This document shows, in pieces, positions 23,084 to 32,800 of a DNA stretch of 64,000 bases (position 1 is its first letter; each line of letters begins with the position of its first letter). A program made the translations under genes and the position numbers. The notes under the pieces were generated by a model. It made no database searches. It was not told the DNA's origin and worked only from the letters and a program-made list of their open reading frames with translations. The DNA lies in assembly GCF_014639275.1 (NCBI RefSeq), contig NZ_BMFW01000005.1, positions 62,001 through 126,000 on the forward strand, written 5' to 3'. The DNA comes from Arthrobacter liuii (GTDB lineage Bacteria > Actinomycetota > Actinomycetes > Actinomycetales > Micrococcaceae).

Positions 23084-24199
23084 TCAGTTGACGCTGCCGA
23101 GCTCCTTGGTTTCCTGCGCTTCCATGCGCGGGTCCGTGCCGAGCAGCCGCCGCAGGGAGGCCAGCCGGGCCGGGCCAGTGGGACCTGCGTGTCCGCCCGC
23201 CACCCAGTCATCGAGGCCGCAGTCCACCGCCGTTGCCGTGTGCTTGCAGCCGCGTTCGCAGTTCTCGATGCCGGGGGAGAGGTCCGGGAAGGAGCGCAGG
23301 ATCCGGTCAGGGTCCACGTGCGCCAGGCCAAAGGAACGGATGCCGGGGGTGTCGATGATCCAGCTGCCGGGCGGTGCGTCCGCCAGGCGCAGGGCCAGGG
23401 CCGACGACGACGTGTGCCGGCCGCGCCCGGTCACGGCATTGACTCCGCCCGTGGCCCGTTCGGCACCGGTCAGCGCGTTCACCATCGTGGACTTGCCGAC
23501 GCCGGAGTGCCCGAGCATCACGGTGACCTGGCCGTCGAGGTAGGCGCGGAGGGAAGCCACCGCCCTACTGTCCAGCCTTGCCGAGAGGCCGTCGTCGGAC
23601 CGTGCGTCGATTCCCGACGCCTGCGCGTCGGCGGTCCGGCTGATGATCACCGGGAAGTCCAGGTGGGTGTAGTTGGACAGCAGGTCGGCTGGATCCTTGA
23701 CATCGGCCTTGGTGACCAGCAGGATCGGCTCGATTCCGGCGTCGTAGGCTGCCACCAATGCGCGGTCGATGAACCCAGTGCGGGGCTCCGGATTGGCGGC
23801 CGCCACAACGATCACCAGCTGGTCCGCGTTGGCCACTACTGCCCGTTCAATGGGGTCGGTATCGTCCGCGCTGCGGCGCAAGAGCGTCTTGCGGTCCTGG
23901 ATCTTCACCAGGCGGGCAAGCGTGTCCGGCGCGCCTGACACATCCCCCACGAGCGAGACGAAGTCGCCCGCAACCACGGGCGAACGGCGAAGTTCGCGGG
24001 CGCGCGCCGCGATGACCACCCGTTCGTTTGCGGAGTCCTCGCCCACCACGGCCGTGTAGCGGCCGCGGTCCACGGTGATGATCCGTCCGGTCTGGGCGTC
24101 GTCGTGGCTGGGCCGGTCCTTGGTACGGGGCCGGGAGCCCTTCTTGCTGGGTCGGATCCGAACGTCTGATTCGTCCCAGGAATCAGTGCTCCGCGCCAC
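23084..24199 (-). CDS. rsgA: ribosome small-subunit-dependent GTPase A
   Basis: 371 codons from GTG 24199, which overlaps aroA by 17 bases. The GTPase motifs are circularly permuted as in all RsgA: G4 (LLVTKAD) precedes G1 (GHSGVGKST), followed by G3 (DTPGI). An N-terminal OB fold begins near residue 35, and the C-terminal zinc knuckle is [14 protein letters not shown]. It acts in late 30S maturation. The first 30 residues are basic and probably disordered. Confidence 0.85.
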   Translation of the reverse strand: MARSTDSWDESDVRIRPSKKGSRPRTKDRPSHDDAQTGRIITVDRGRYTAVVGEDSANERVVIAARARELRRSPVVAGDFVSLVGDVSGAPDTLARLVKIQDRKTLLRRSADDTDPIERAVVANADQLVIVVAAANPEPRTGFIDRALVAAYDAGIEPILLVTKADVKDPADLLSNYTHLDFPVIISRTADAQASGIDARSDDGLSARLDSRAVASLRAYLDGQVTVMLGHSGVGKSTMVNALTGAERATGGVNAVTGRGRHTSSSALALRLADAPPGSWIIDTPGIRSFGLAHVDPDRILRSFPDLSPGIENCERGCKHTATAVDCGLDDWVAGGHAGPTGPARLASLRRLLGTDPRMEAQETKELGSVN

Positions 24200-25571
24200 T
24201 GCCGCGCCCTTCCGGTCCAGGTGCCATGGCGGCATCCTGGGCCAGCATTCCTGCCCAAAGCTGCGGGAAGTCGGGCATGGTCTTGGCGGTGGTGGCGATG
24301 TCCTCCACCTGGACGCCGTCCACCGCCAGCCCCAGGATTGCCCCGGCAGTGGCCATGCGGTGGTCCGCGTAGCTGTGGACGACGCCGCCGTGCAGCGGGG
24401 CGGGACGGATCACCAGGCCGTCGCTGGTCTCCTCGGCGTCGCCGCCGAGCCGGTTGATTTCCGCCACCAGGGCCGCAAGCCTGTCAGTTTCGTGTCCCCT
24501 CAGGTGGGCGATGCCGCTGAGCCGGGAAGGTCCGGTGGCCAGGGCGCACAGCGCCGCGACCGTAGGAGCCAGTTCGCTGGTGTCGGCGAAGTCGCCGCCC
24601 TTGATTTCGGGGCCACCGGAGACGGTCAGCACGCCATCAGCAAGGGTGACGCTGGCGCCCATCCTGGCGAGGATGCCGCGCCACAGATCTCCCACCTGCT
24701 GGGTTTCCGCCGGCCAGTTGGGGATCCTGACCATGCCCCGCGTGGCCAGGGCTGCCGCCAGGAAAGGCCCAGCGTTGGACAGGTCCTGTTCGATCTGCTG
24801 GTCGAAGGCGTGGATGGGTCCCGGTGCCACCACCCAGTGGTTGGGCACGGAGTCGTCCACTGACACACCGGCGCCCCGCAGGACAGCCACCGTCATATTG
24901 ATGTGGTCCAGGCTGGGGACCGGCTTTCCCACATGCTCCAAGTGCAGGCCCTCGTCGAACCTCGCCCCCACCAGGAGGAGCGCGGACACGAACTGGGAGG
25001 AGGCACTGCCGTCGATCACCAGGTGGCCGCCACGGACTGTCCCCGTGCCTTCCACCGTGAACGGGAGCGACGACGGTGCGGTTCCGTCTTCAGCGGAAAC
25101 GGCCACGCCCAGGGCCTTCAGGGCCTCGATGATGGTCCCCATGGGGCGGTTGCGGGCGTGCGGGTCGCCGTCGAACACGCTGGCACCGTTGCGGAGCGCA
25201 GCGAGCGGCGGGACGAAACGCATCACCGTGCCTGCCAGCCCGCAGTCGATCCTGGTCAGGGGTTCAGCCGCGGCAGCGGGGAGCGGAACAACTTCAAGGT
25301 CGGGCCCAAAGGCGCCGTCCCCGGCTACTTCCGTGATGGCGGCACCCAGCTGCCGGAGCGCGTCGATCATCAGTGCGGAGTCCCTGGAGTGCAGGGGCGC
25401 CCGCAGCCGGGACGGACCGTCCGCGAGGGCTGCCAGGACCAGGTACCTGTTGGTCAGGGATTTCGATCCTGGCACCGTCACTGTGGCATCGACGGGCCGG
25501 GACGCAAAAGGTGCGGCCCAGTGCTGGACAGGTGTGCCGGATCCGTCCCGGGTGGCAGCTGCTGCGGTCAT
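24183..25571 (-). CDS. aroA: 3-phosphoshikimate 1-carboxyvinyltransferase (EPSP synthase)
   Basis: 462 codons. [16 protein letters not shown] at residues about 35-50, [20 protein letters not shown] (PEP-site Arg), [14 protein letters not shown] and [12 protein letters not shown] are all present, as in active enzymes. It catalyses the sixth shikimate-pathway step for aromatic amino acids. It heads the aroA-rsgA-hisN leftward unit conserved next to sigR in Actinobacteria. It is somewhat longer than the E. coli enzyme because of an N-terminal extension. Confidence 0.9.
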   Translation of the reverse strand: MTAAAATRDGSGTPVQHWAAPFASRPVDATVTVPGSKSLTNRYLVLAALADGPSRLRAPLHSRDSALMIDALRQLGAAITEVAGDGAFGPDLEVVPLPAAAAEPLTRIDCGLAGTVMRFVPPLAALRNGASVFDGDPHARNRPMGTIIEALKALGVAVSAEDGTAPSSLPFTVEGTGTVRGGHLVIDGSASSQFVSALLLVGARFDEGLHLEHVGKPVPSLDHINMTVAVLRGAGVSVDDSVPNHWVVAPGPIHAFDQQIEQDLSNAGPFLAAALATRGMVRIPNWPAETQQVGDLWRGILARMGASVTLADGVLTVSGGPEIKGGDFADTSELAPTVAALCALATGPSRLSGIAHLRGHETDRLAALVAEINRLGGDAEETSDGLVIRPAPLHGGVVHSYADHRMATAGAILGLAVDGVQVEDIATTAKTMPDFPQLWAGMLAQDAAMAPGPEGRGSGAEH

Positions 25572-25577
25572 TCGTGC

Positions 25578-26126
25578 TTATGCTCCCGTGGCGTGTTCGA
25601 CGGCGCGGCGTACGGCCTTGTCCGCCTTGTTCAGCTTCTTGGTGGTGGTCCTGCGGGCGTCGGCGGCAAGGTGCGAGGCATTCTTGCGGGCGTCGGCGGC
25701 CAGGTGCTCGGCGCGCCAGGCCAAACCGGGCTTGCCTGCGGTGTCCACGGAAGCGAGCAGTGCGCCGCCGCTCAAGGAGAGATTCTTGAGCAGCTGGTTC
25801 CTGCGGCTTTCGCGACCCTCCTTGCTGCTGATGTCTGCACTGCGCCACTCAACGAAGGTGTTCAAGAGGGAGACCACCGTCAACAGGGAAGCGGAGAGCC
25901 TGGAGAACTTGCCAAAGCCGAATAGGACGCCGGCCCCCACCTGGGTTCCGCCGATGACGCGGGCCAGGGTCTTCTCGCTCGCCTGGAAGGGAAGCGATGC
26001 GGCGGCCTTGCGCAGAAGCGGGGAGAGCTGCTGGGCGGTGTCGTCGGAGTTCTTGAGCTTATCCAGTCCGGCAAGAACGAAACTGGAGGCAAGCATGGGC
26101 CGGGCGAGCGTGCGGACAACGGACAT
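25578..26126 (-). CDS. DoxX-family membrane protein
   Basis: 182 codons from ATG 26126, with AGGAGG upstream. The N-terminal half has DoxX signatures (SSFVLAGLDKLK, RVIGGTQVGAGVLFGFGKF) and three to four membrane helices. The C-terminal 60 residues are Ala/Lys/Arg-rich and repetitive (HLAADARKNASHLAADARR), probably a helical cytoplasmic tail. DoxX proteins of Actinobacteria are linked to thiol redox balance. It sits next to, and divergent from, the redox sigma factor, ahead of aroA by six bases. Confidence 0.75.
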   Translation of the reverse strand: MSVVRTLARPMLASSFVLAGLDKLKNSDDTAQQLSPLLRKAAASLPFQASEKTLARVIGGTQVGAGVLFGFGKFSRLSASLLTVVSLLNTFVEWRSADISSKEGRESRRNQLLKNLSLSGGALLASVDTAGKPGLAWRAEHLAADARKNASHLAADARRTTTKKLNKADKAVRRAVEHATGA

Positions 26127-26190
26127 GGATTTCCTCCTGGATGGACGAGCCGCGGCGAGCGGCGGAGTCGGTCCTAGTCTTGCACTTTTG

Positions 26191-26217
26191 GGGAATATTT
26201 GCCCGTGGGATGCGGTT
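26191..26217 (+). promoter_or_regulatory. SigR/SigH-type autoregulatory promoter
   Basis: GGGAAT (26191-26196), exactly 18 bases, then GTT (26215-26217) is the consensus of SigR/SigH promoters in Streptomyces and mycobacteria. It lies upstream of the sigma factor itself, predicting positive autoregulation under thiol-oxidative stress. The predicted transcript start is near 26225. Confidence 0.75.
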
Positions 26218-26402
26218 ATGGATGTCGGGTCCGGGACATGGGGCCCGGCAAGCATTCACCCGGTACAGAGCGGAGTTGGGCCTTGGGGAAGGTGTTGGAC
26301 GGAACCAGACAGGCGGGACCGGTGGCAGTGGACAGGCTGGCCGGCGAGCCGCCGGAGTACGGCATGCCCCGGACAGGGAGCCTGACAGTAGACTTGAAGG
26401 CA

Positions 26403-27176
26403 ATGAGCACCCTGGATCCGGCCGTTGCGGCCATGTATGAGGCTTCCCCCAGCGAAGTGAACGGCCGGGCAGCCGCTGCGCCCCTGCCCGGCGGACAGAC
26501 GGGTCCTGGCTTGGCAACTGCAGCAGTGGGGACCGAGGACGGCACTCTGGACGTCGCGACGGAAACCACGGAGGAACGCCGCCTTCGCTTTGAGCGGGAC
26601 GCCATGCAGTATGTCGACCAGTTGTACTCCGCTGCCATGCGCATGGCGCGGAACCCGTCGGACGCGGAGGACCTGGTCCAGGAGGCCTACACCAAGGCTT
26701 TTTCGGCCTTCCACCAGTACAAGCCGGGCACCAACCTCAAAGCGTGGCTTTACCGGATCCTGACCAACACGTACATCAACCTTTACCGCAAGCGGCAGCG
26801 GGAGCCGCTGCAGTCCAACTCGGACAGCATTGAGGACTGGCAGCTGGCGCGGGCGGAGTCGCACACCTCAAGCGGATTGCGTTCGGCCGAGGCCGAAGCC
26901 CTGGACCACCTTCCGGATTCGGACGTCAAGCGGGCGCTCCAGGACATTCCTGAGGAGTTCCGCCTTGCGGTCTATTTCGCTGACGTGGAGGGGTTCGCCT
27001 ACAAGGAAATTTCGGACATCATGAATACGCCTATCGGCACAGTGATGTCCCGGCTCCACCGCGGCCGGCGAATGTTGCGGGACATGCTCGCGGAATACGC
27101 CGCAGAGCGGGGATTCAAAACAGCCGTGGATGCGTCCGATGCGGCAGGAAGCAAAGCACAGGAGAACAGGAAATGA
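26403..27176 (+). CDS. sigR: ECF sigma factor of the SigR/SigH family
   Basis: 257 codons from ATG 26403 (GAAGG upstream). Region 2 is at residues about 66-130 ([20 protein letters not shown], then [20 protein letters not shown]), region 4 near 175-230 ([20 protein letters not shown], then [14 protein letters not shown]). It directs transcription of thioredoxin and thiol-homeostasis genes. The anti-sigma gene overlaps its stop (ATGA). The frame is open upstream, and an in-frame ATG at 26238 would add 55 residues, a form known as SigR' in Streptomyces. The order aroA-DoxX-sigR-rsrA-bL37 is typical of Actinobacteria. Confidence 0.85.
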   Translation: MSTLDPAVAAMYEASPSEVNGRAAAAPLPGGQTGPGLATAAVGTEDGTLDVATETTEERRLRFERDAMQYVDQLYSAAMRMARNPSDAEDLVQEAYTKAFSAFHQYKPGTNLKAWLYRILTNTYINLYRKRQREPLQSNSDSIEDWQLARAESHTSSGLRSAEAEALDHLPDSDVKRALQDIPEEFRLAVYFADVEGFAYKEISDIMNTPIGTVMSRLHRGRRMLRDMLAEYAAERGFKTAVDASDAAGSKAQENRK

Positions 27177-27433
27177 GCGACTGCCAGGGATTGGGCGATT
27201 GCGACGACACCCGGATGCAACGCATCTATGAGTACCTTGACGGGGCACTGACCCGTGAGGACCTTACCGAAATCAAGGACCATCTTGATGACTGCCCTGA
27301 GTGCACGGAGCAGTACGACCTCGAGTGCGTCATCCGCAACATGGTCAAGCGCTCCTGCACGGAGTCCGCTCCGGCCAACCTGAAGAACGCCATCCTGGAC
27401 AGGATCCACGCCATCCGGCCCGTGGAAGCGTAG
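27173..27433 (+). CDS. rsrA: zinc-binding redox anti-sigma factor
   Basis: 86 codons overlapping sigR by four bases. The ZAS signature HLDDCPEC (H-x3-C-x2-C) is at residues about 38-45, with further Cys near the N-terminus (CQGLGDC) and at CVIRN and SCTE. In RsrA, zinc keeps the protein bound to the sigma factor, and disulfide formation on oxidation releases it. Cytosolic. All needed residues are present. Confidence 0.85.
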   Translation: MSDCQGLGDCDDTRMQRIYEYLDGALTREDLTEIKDHLDDCPECTEQYDLECVIRNMVKRSCTESAPANLKNAILDRIHAIRPVEA

Positions 27434-27473
27434 GTACGGGCCGCTCCTTGTAGCATCAGGGCCGGAGACAGCA

Positions 27474-27509
27474 AAGGACCCCGAAAGCCGAATGGCTTGC
27501 GGGGTCCTT
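27474..27509. terminator. bidirectional terminator between rsrA and bL37
   Basis: Arms AAGGACCCCG (27474-27483) and CGGGGTCCTT (27500-27509) pair perfectly, with an inner AGCC/GGCT stem. It serves the rightward sigR-rsrA unit and probably also the convergent small ribosomal protein gene. Confidence 0.75.
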
Positions 27510-27537
27510 CGCTTGAACCGTAGTTCCTGGCATTTGC

Positions 27538-27612
27538 CTAGGTGTTGGGGCGCTTCCCGTGGTTCGCGCCGCCACGCTTACGGTCACGACGCTTGCGTGC
27601 ACGCTTGCTCAT
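27538..27612 (-). CDS. ribosomal protein bL37 (24 residues)
   Basis: 24 codons, MSKRARKRRDRKRGGANHGK then RPNT, preceded by GGAGG. This is the tiny Arg/Lys-rich AURKAIP1/COX24-type protein of actinobacterial large subunits, ending in the conserved NHGKRPN. Its usual place is beside sigR-rsrA, as here. Too short for standard gene calling. Confidence 0.85.
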   Translation of the reverse strand: MSKRARKRRDRKRGGANHGKRPNT

Positions 27613-27729
27613 AGCTGGCCTCCTTACTGTTGGTACTCAAAAGAGCTGCCCTCAAGTCTCCCACATGATCTGGCGCCCCGCGAACCGGGAAAGGGCGGAT
27701 GACCTGCGGCAGTGCTGCCGGGCCAGGCG

Positions 27730-28191
27730 TTAGGACTGCAGGGTGCTGCGGATGGCCGCGCGGGCCTGCTCCAGGACTGTCCTGACGGCCTGAAGCGTGA
27801 CGGGGCTGATGGGACGGTCCAGGGGTTGGTGCTGCAGATCGGCGCGAAGACCGTCGCGGAACTCCTGCAGCATCAATTCCACGTCGAGCCGTTGCACCGA
27901 GGCTGCTATGCCGATTTCAACGCCCGCCAAGTCTCCGCGGCGCCGGTTCAACTCGGCAAGCCCGGCGGCGGTGATGCGGTAGTTGGTGCGCCGCCCGGCT
28001 GGCTCGAGAGCCACCAGGCCGTCCGCCTCAAGCTTGCCCAGCCGGGGGTAGATGGTGCCGGCGCTGGGCGAATACGTCCCGCCGAAACGGCCCTTAAGCG
28101 CCTTGATGAGCTCGTAGCCGTGCTTGGGGCCGCTTTCGAGCAGTGCAAGCAGGTAAAGGCGCAACGCACCGTGTGCGAAGACGGGCGGCAT
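27730..28191 (-). CDS. PadR-family transcriptional regulator
   Basis: 153 codons from ATG 28191, sharing one base with the stop of the preceding gene. The winged HTH is clear (LYLLALLESGPKHGYELIKA, then SAGTIYPRLGKLEADGLV, GRRTNYRIT). The C-terminal half is a dimerisation helix region. It is cotranscribed behind a DUF4097 protein, and two GATATATC palindromes flank the promoter of the pair, so it likely represses its own operon. Confidence 0.8.
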   Translation of the reverse strand: MPPVFAHGALRLYLLALLESGPKHGYELIKALKGRFGGTYSPSAGTIYPRLGKLEADGLVALEPAGRRTNYRITAAGLAELNRRRGDLAGVEIGIAASVQRLDVELMLQEFRDGLRADLQHQPLDRPISPVTLQAVRTVLEQARAAIRSTLQS

Positions 28192-29024
28192 TAGCGCTCT
28201 GCTTCCCCGGCGCCGCCAACAGGTGCAGGAGCATGGAGGATGGTGGTCGTGCCGGACACCGAGTTGGTGCGGACAAGCATCAGTTGCCGGTCCGGCCCCG
28301 CGATGGTCTCCACTTTGCCGTTGGCCAGGAGGCACTGGTGGCCGTCAAGAACCACGGCCCCGCCTGCGGACTTGGCCACGATGTCAACGCCTACGTCCTG
28401 CGGCAGCCGGATGGTGAGGTTCCCCGAGACGGAGTTAGAGCCGAAGTCCTCTGTGAAATCAAGCAGGTCGAAGCTGAGGTGGCCGCTGACGGTGTTGGTG
28501 CGCACGTTGGTGAAGTGGCCGGAGGCGGTAACTTCGCCGGAGATGCTTTTGGCGGTGAGGACGCCGCGGTGGTCCCTGACGGCCACGCTGCCGCTGATGG
28601 TGTTGATCTGCAGCTCACCGGCCGTGCCGTCCGCCGTAAGGGACCCCGACACCGTGTTGAGCCGGACACGGGCGGCGACGCCGGCAACGAGTCCGTCGCC
28701 GCTCACGGTGCCCGCCTCCACGTCGACACCGTGGGGAACGGCGATGGTGACGACGGCGGAATTGTCGCTGTTGTGGTTGACGGTCTCCATAAGGTTCTTG
28801 AACCAGCCCTGGGCGCCATGCAGTTGATGCCGGACTTCAAGCCTGCCGTTGTTCAAGGACACGGCTACTGGATCGCCGTGGACCTCGGAGACTTCCAGCC
28901 GGACCTCGGGGCCGGCATGCGTCATGACGTCGAACCTGCCACTGACCATGCCCAGCTTCAGGGACGTCACGTCATGGACCTCGATGGTTTGCGGGCTTGC
29001 AACAGTCCAGTTTTCCCCGGTCAT
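28191..29024 (-). CDS. DUF4097 beta-repeat protein
   Basis: 277 codons from ATG 29024. The protein is a series of 18-20-residue beta repeats with the recurring core NTVSGxL/SISGxV (for example VRLNTVSGSLTADG, LQINTISGSVAVRD, VRTNTVSGHLSFDL), giving a right-handed beta-helix-like stack. No signal peptide or membrane segment. DUF4097 proteins are often next to PadR regulators and stress-envelope systems; no biochemical role is established. Confidence 0.75.
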   Translation of the reverse strand: MTGENWTVASPQTIEVHDVTSLKLGMVSGRFDVMTHAGPEVRLEVSEVHGDPVAVSLNNGRLEVRHQLHGAQGWFKNLMETVNHNSDNSAVVTIAVPHGVDVEAGTVSGDGLVAGVAARVRLNTVSGSLTADGTAGELQINTISGSVAVRDHRGVLTAKSISGEVTASGHFTNVRTNTVSGHLSFDLLDFTEDFGSNSVSGNLTIRLPQDVGVDIVAKSAGGAVVLDGHQCLLANGKVETIAGPDRQLMLVRTNSVSGTTTILHAPAPVGGAGEAER

Positions 29025-29040
29025 GGTCCCCTCCAGAAGA

Positions 29041-29050
29041 CGATATATCG
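29041..29050. promoter_or_regulatory. PadR operator candidate, promoter-proximal
   Basis: CGATATATCG, a 10-bp palindrome 16 bases before the DUF4097 start and just downstream of the predicted transcription start. Shares GATATATC with the site at 29089. Confidence 0.5.
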
Positions 29051-29061
29051 CGTTGCCCTAC

Positions 29062-29090
29062 AACGTATCGCGGCCGGATGGCAGGATCAA
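29062..29090 (-). promoter_or_regulatory. promoter of the DUF4097-padR operon
   Basis: On the minus strand: TTGATC (29090-29085), a 17-bp spacer and TACGTT (29067-29062). It lies between the two palindromes, the upstream one touching the -35 box. Confidence 0.45.
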
Positions 29091-29100
29091 GATATATCTT
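29089..29100. promoter_or_regulatory. PadR operator candidate, promoter-distal
   Basis: AAGATATATCTT is a perfect 12-bp palindrome. Its centre is 49 bp from that of the copy at 29041-29050. It overlaps the -35 box of the operon promoter and lies at the 3' end of the SGNH hydrolase gene region. Confidence 0.5.
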
Positions 29101-29108
29101 GAGGGGTG

Positions 29109-29708
29109 TTACTGGGGCGCATCCAGGCCCAGCCACTGGAACCAGCCGCGGTGCAGTACCAGCCATGCCATGAGGCCGTACCCTGCCTGGCCGGGCGTGC
29201 CGCCGTTCGCCGCGAGGTCCTGGCGCCACTGTTCGTGGTTCAGCAGGGGCGAGAACGTATCGACGTACAGGTGTTTGCGGCGCGTGGTCACGTCCGCGAA
29301 GGCGGTGTTGAGTTCGTCCAACCGCCGGTTCTGGGCGGGGTCGAGCGTGGGGGGCGGGCCCACAACGAAAACCTCGATCCGGTTCTGGGACGCCGAGTCC
29401 AGGATGTTGGCCAGGTTCAGCCTGCTCCGTGCCGTGGACAGTCCGAACTCGATGTCGCGGCCGGAAAGGCCGATGACCAGCCGGTTCTCTGCCTGGGCGC
29501 TGAATCGCCTCCCGGCTTCGTCCAGCCAACGCGCGGCCAGGCCTTCGGTACCTTCCTGCGGGCAGGGGAGGGCGTAGCTTTCCAGGAGCATGCCGTCCTG
29601 GGGAGTGCGGGCCAGGACGCGGCCCAGCCAGCCAAGGGCCCGGGGATCGCCCAGTCCGGCCAGCAGTTCGTCTCCTACAGCTGCGATCCGCAGCTTCCTG
29701 TCTTCCAC
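29109..29708 (-). CDS. SGNH/GDSL-family hydrolase
   Basis: 199 codons from GTG 29708, with AGAGGA upstream. Block I reads AVGDELLAGLGDP (Glu in place of the usual Ser of GDSL); a block III-like segment is VVGPPP and block V-like GTPGQAGYG. The canonical GDSL serine is replaced and the SxxH motif is not obvious, so catalysis is uncertain, though this variant is frequent in actinobacterial members. Cytosolic by sequence. It lies between kgd and the DUF4097 operon on the same strand. Confidence 0.6.
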   Translation of the reverse strand: MEDRKLRIAAVGDELLAGLGDPRALGWLGRVLARTPQDGMLLESYALPCPQEGTEGLAARWLDEAGRRFSAQAENRLVIGLSGRDIEFGLSTARSRLNLANILDSASQNRIEVFVVGPPPTLDPAQNRRLDELNTAFADVTTRRKHLYVDTFSPLLNHEQWRQDLAANGGTPGQAGYGLMAWLVLHRGWFQWLGLDAPQ

Positions 29709-29804
29709 GCGTTCCTCTTCACTTCGGTACGGGTTACTTCGATACGGCCGCTGCCGCCGTCGCCGCGGCGGTTCAGGGAGGCACTGTCCATCCATTAAAC
29801 AGAA

Positions 29805-29845
29805 CTGCCCGGCCGGAGTCTGGTATTTCGACTCCGGCCGGGCAG
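29805..29845 (-). terminator. kgd terminator
   Basis: Perfect 16-bp arms (29805-29820 and 29830-29845) around a nine-base loop. On the minus strand TTCTGTTT follows. It starts 10 bases after the kgd stop. Confidence 0.8.
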
Positions 29846-29854
29846 CCTTACTGC

Positions 29855-32800
29855 CTACTTCCGTGCAAATGCCTGCTTCAGGAGGGCATCCTGTTCCGCC
29901 GCGTGCCGCTTCATGGATCCGGCGGCCGTGGAGGCGGAGGCCGGACGCGAAACCACGCGGACCCGGCGGCCGAGGACCTCCGGCAGGTGCAGGCCGATGA
30001 AGGGCCACGGTCCCTGGTTGGCGGGCTCATCCTGCGCCCAGACCACCTGGGCGTTGGGGTATTTGGCGAGCTCCGCAGCGATCTCAGCGTGCGGCAGCGG
30101 GTACAGCTGCTCCACGCGGACGATGGCCGTGGTCTTGTCGCCGGTCTTCTGCCGGGTGGACAGGAGATCGTAGTACAGGCGGCCGGAAACCAGGAGCACG
30201 CGCTCGACGGCGGTGGCCGGCAGTTGCTCATGCTCACCAATGACCGGGCGGAAGGTGCCGGTGGTGAAGTCCTCGACGGACGAGGCGGCAGCCTTGAGGC
30301 GCAGCAGCTGCTTGGGCGTGAAGATGATCAGCGGCTTGCGCGGGCGGCTGTACGCCTGGCGGCGCAGCAGGTGGAAGTGCGAGGCGGCCGTGGTGGGGTT
30401 CGCCACGATCATGTTGTCCTCCGCACACAGCTGCAGGAAGCGCTCGATCCTCGCCGAGGAGTGGTCCGGGCCTTGGCCTTCGTAGCCGTGCGGAAGCATC
30501 AGGACCAGCGAGGAGCGCTGGCCCCACTTCTGCTCCGCCGAGGAGATGAACTCATCGATGATGGTCTGCGCACCGTTGACGAAGTCGCCGAACTGGGCTT
30601 CCCAGAGCACCAGGGCGTCCGGGCGCTCCACGGAGTAGCCGTATTCAAAGCCCATGGCGGCGTATTCGGACAGCAGGGAGTCGTAGATCCACAGCTTGGC
30701 CTGGTCGCCGGAAAGGTTGCCCAGCGGGAGCCATTCCTTGCCAGTGGCGCGGTCGTGGAAGACGGCATGGCGCTGAACGAAGGTCCCGCGGCGTGAGTCC
30801 TGGCCGGCCAAGCGTACCGGGACACCCTCCATGATCAGCGAGCCAAAGGCCGCGATCTCGCCAAAGCCCCAGTCGATGCCGCCCTGGCGGGACATCTGCT
30901 CCCGCTTTTCCAGCAGCTGCTTGAGCTTGGGGTGGACCGTGAAGCCGTCGGGGATCTCCACATGGGCCTTGCCGATCCGGGACAGGGTCTCCGTGCTAAT
31001 GGCAGTGGAAGTCGGGGCGCTGACACTGGAATCGGACTGCTGGGCCATGGGCCGCTCGATGTCGGACACTGCAGCGGAATCCGCGGTCACGATCGGGATA
31101 GGTGACGTCTGGGCGGCGTGGGTCTCGGCGAAGACCCGCTCCAGCCGTTCCTGGTAGTCGCGGAGCAGCTGCTCGGCTTCTTCCTCGGTGATGTCCCCGC
31201 GGCCGATCAGCGATTCGGTGTACAGCTTGCGGACGGAGCGCTTTGCTTCGATCAGGTTGTACATCAGCGGCTGGGTCATCGAGGGGTCATCGCCCTCGTT
31301 GTGGCCGCGGCGGCGGTAGCACACCATGTCGATGACAACGTCCTTGTGGAAGCGCTGCCGGAAATCGTAGGCGAGCTGGCCGATGCGGACAACTGCCTCG
31401 GGGTCGTCGCCGTTCACGTGGAACACCGGCGCCTGGATCATCTTGGCAACGTCCGTGGAGTACGTGGACGAACGCGACGACGACGGGGCGGTGGTGAAAC
31501 CGACCTGGTTGTTGACCACGATGTGGATGGTTCCACCGGTGCGGTAACCGCGGAGCTGGGACAGGTTGAGCGTTTCGGCCACCACGCCCTGGCCGGCGAA
31601 GGCGGCGTCACCGTGGACCATGATGGGCAGGACCGGGAACGATTCGCCCTGGTCCAGGCGGTCCTGCTTGGCGCGGACGATGCCCTCGAGCACGGAGTCA
31701 ACGGCTTCCAGGTGCGAGGGGTTGGCGGCGAGGTAGACCTTGGTCTCCTTGCCGTTGTCCGAGGTGAAGGTACCTTCGGTGCCCAGGTGGTACTTGACGT
31801 CACCGGAGCCCTGGACGGAGCGGGGATCCTGCGTGCCCTCAAACTCGCGGAACACCTGTGCGTAAGTCTTGCCGGCGATATTGGTCAGGACGTTGAGGCG
31901 GCCACGGTGGGCCATGCCGATGGCAACTTCGTCCAGGCCGTCGTCGGCGGCGTCGGACATGATGGCGTCCAGCAGCGGGATCAGGGACTCGCCGCCCTCG
32001 AGCGAGAAGCGCTTCTGGCCCACGAACTTGGTCTGCAGGAAGGTTTCGAAGGCCTCGGCAGCGTTCAGCTTGGAGACGATCCGGAGCTGCTCTTCGCGGC
32101 TGGGCTTGGAGTAGGGGTGCTCCAGCTGGTCCTGAAACCACTTGCGCTCGGCAGGTTCCTGGATATGCATGTATTCGATGCCGGTGGTGCGGCAGTAGGC
32201 GTCGCGGAGGACACCGAGGATGTCGCGGAACTTCAGCATCGGCTTGCCGCCGAAGCCGCCGGTGGGCCATTCGCGGTCCAGGTCCCAAAGGGTCAGTCCG
32301 TAGGTGAGGACGTCCAGGTCCGGGTGCTTGCGCTGTACGTACTCCAGCGGGTCGGTATCCGCCATCAGGTGTCCGCGCACGCGGAAGGAGTGGATCAGCT
32401 GTTGGATCCGTGCAACCTTGTTGATTTCGTCGGCCGGGTCCACCTGTAGGTCCGGGCTCCAGCGGACGGGCTCGTACGGGATGCGAAGGGCTTCGAAGAT
32501 CTCGTCGTAGAAGTTCTGCGCACCCAGCAGCAGCTGGTGGACCAGCTTGAGGAACTCGCCGCTGCCGGCGCCCTGGATGACGCGGTGGTCATAGGTGGAG
32601 GTCAGGGTGAGGACCTTGCTGATGGCGTTCTGGGCGATGATCTTTTCGCTCGCGCCCTGGAACTCAGCGGGGTAGTCGAGGGCGCCAACGCCGATGATGG
32701 CTGCCTGGCCCTTGGAAAGGCGCGGCACCGAGTGCACGGTGCCGATGCCGCCGGGGTTGGTCAGGGACACGGTGGTGCCCTGGTGGTCGTCGGCGGTGAG

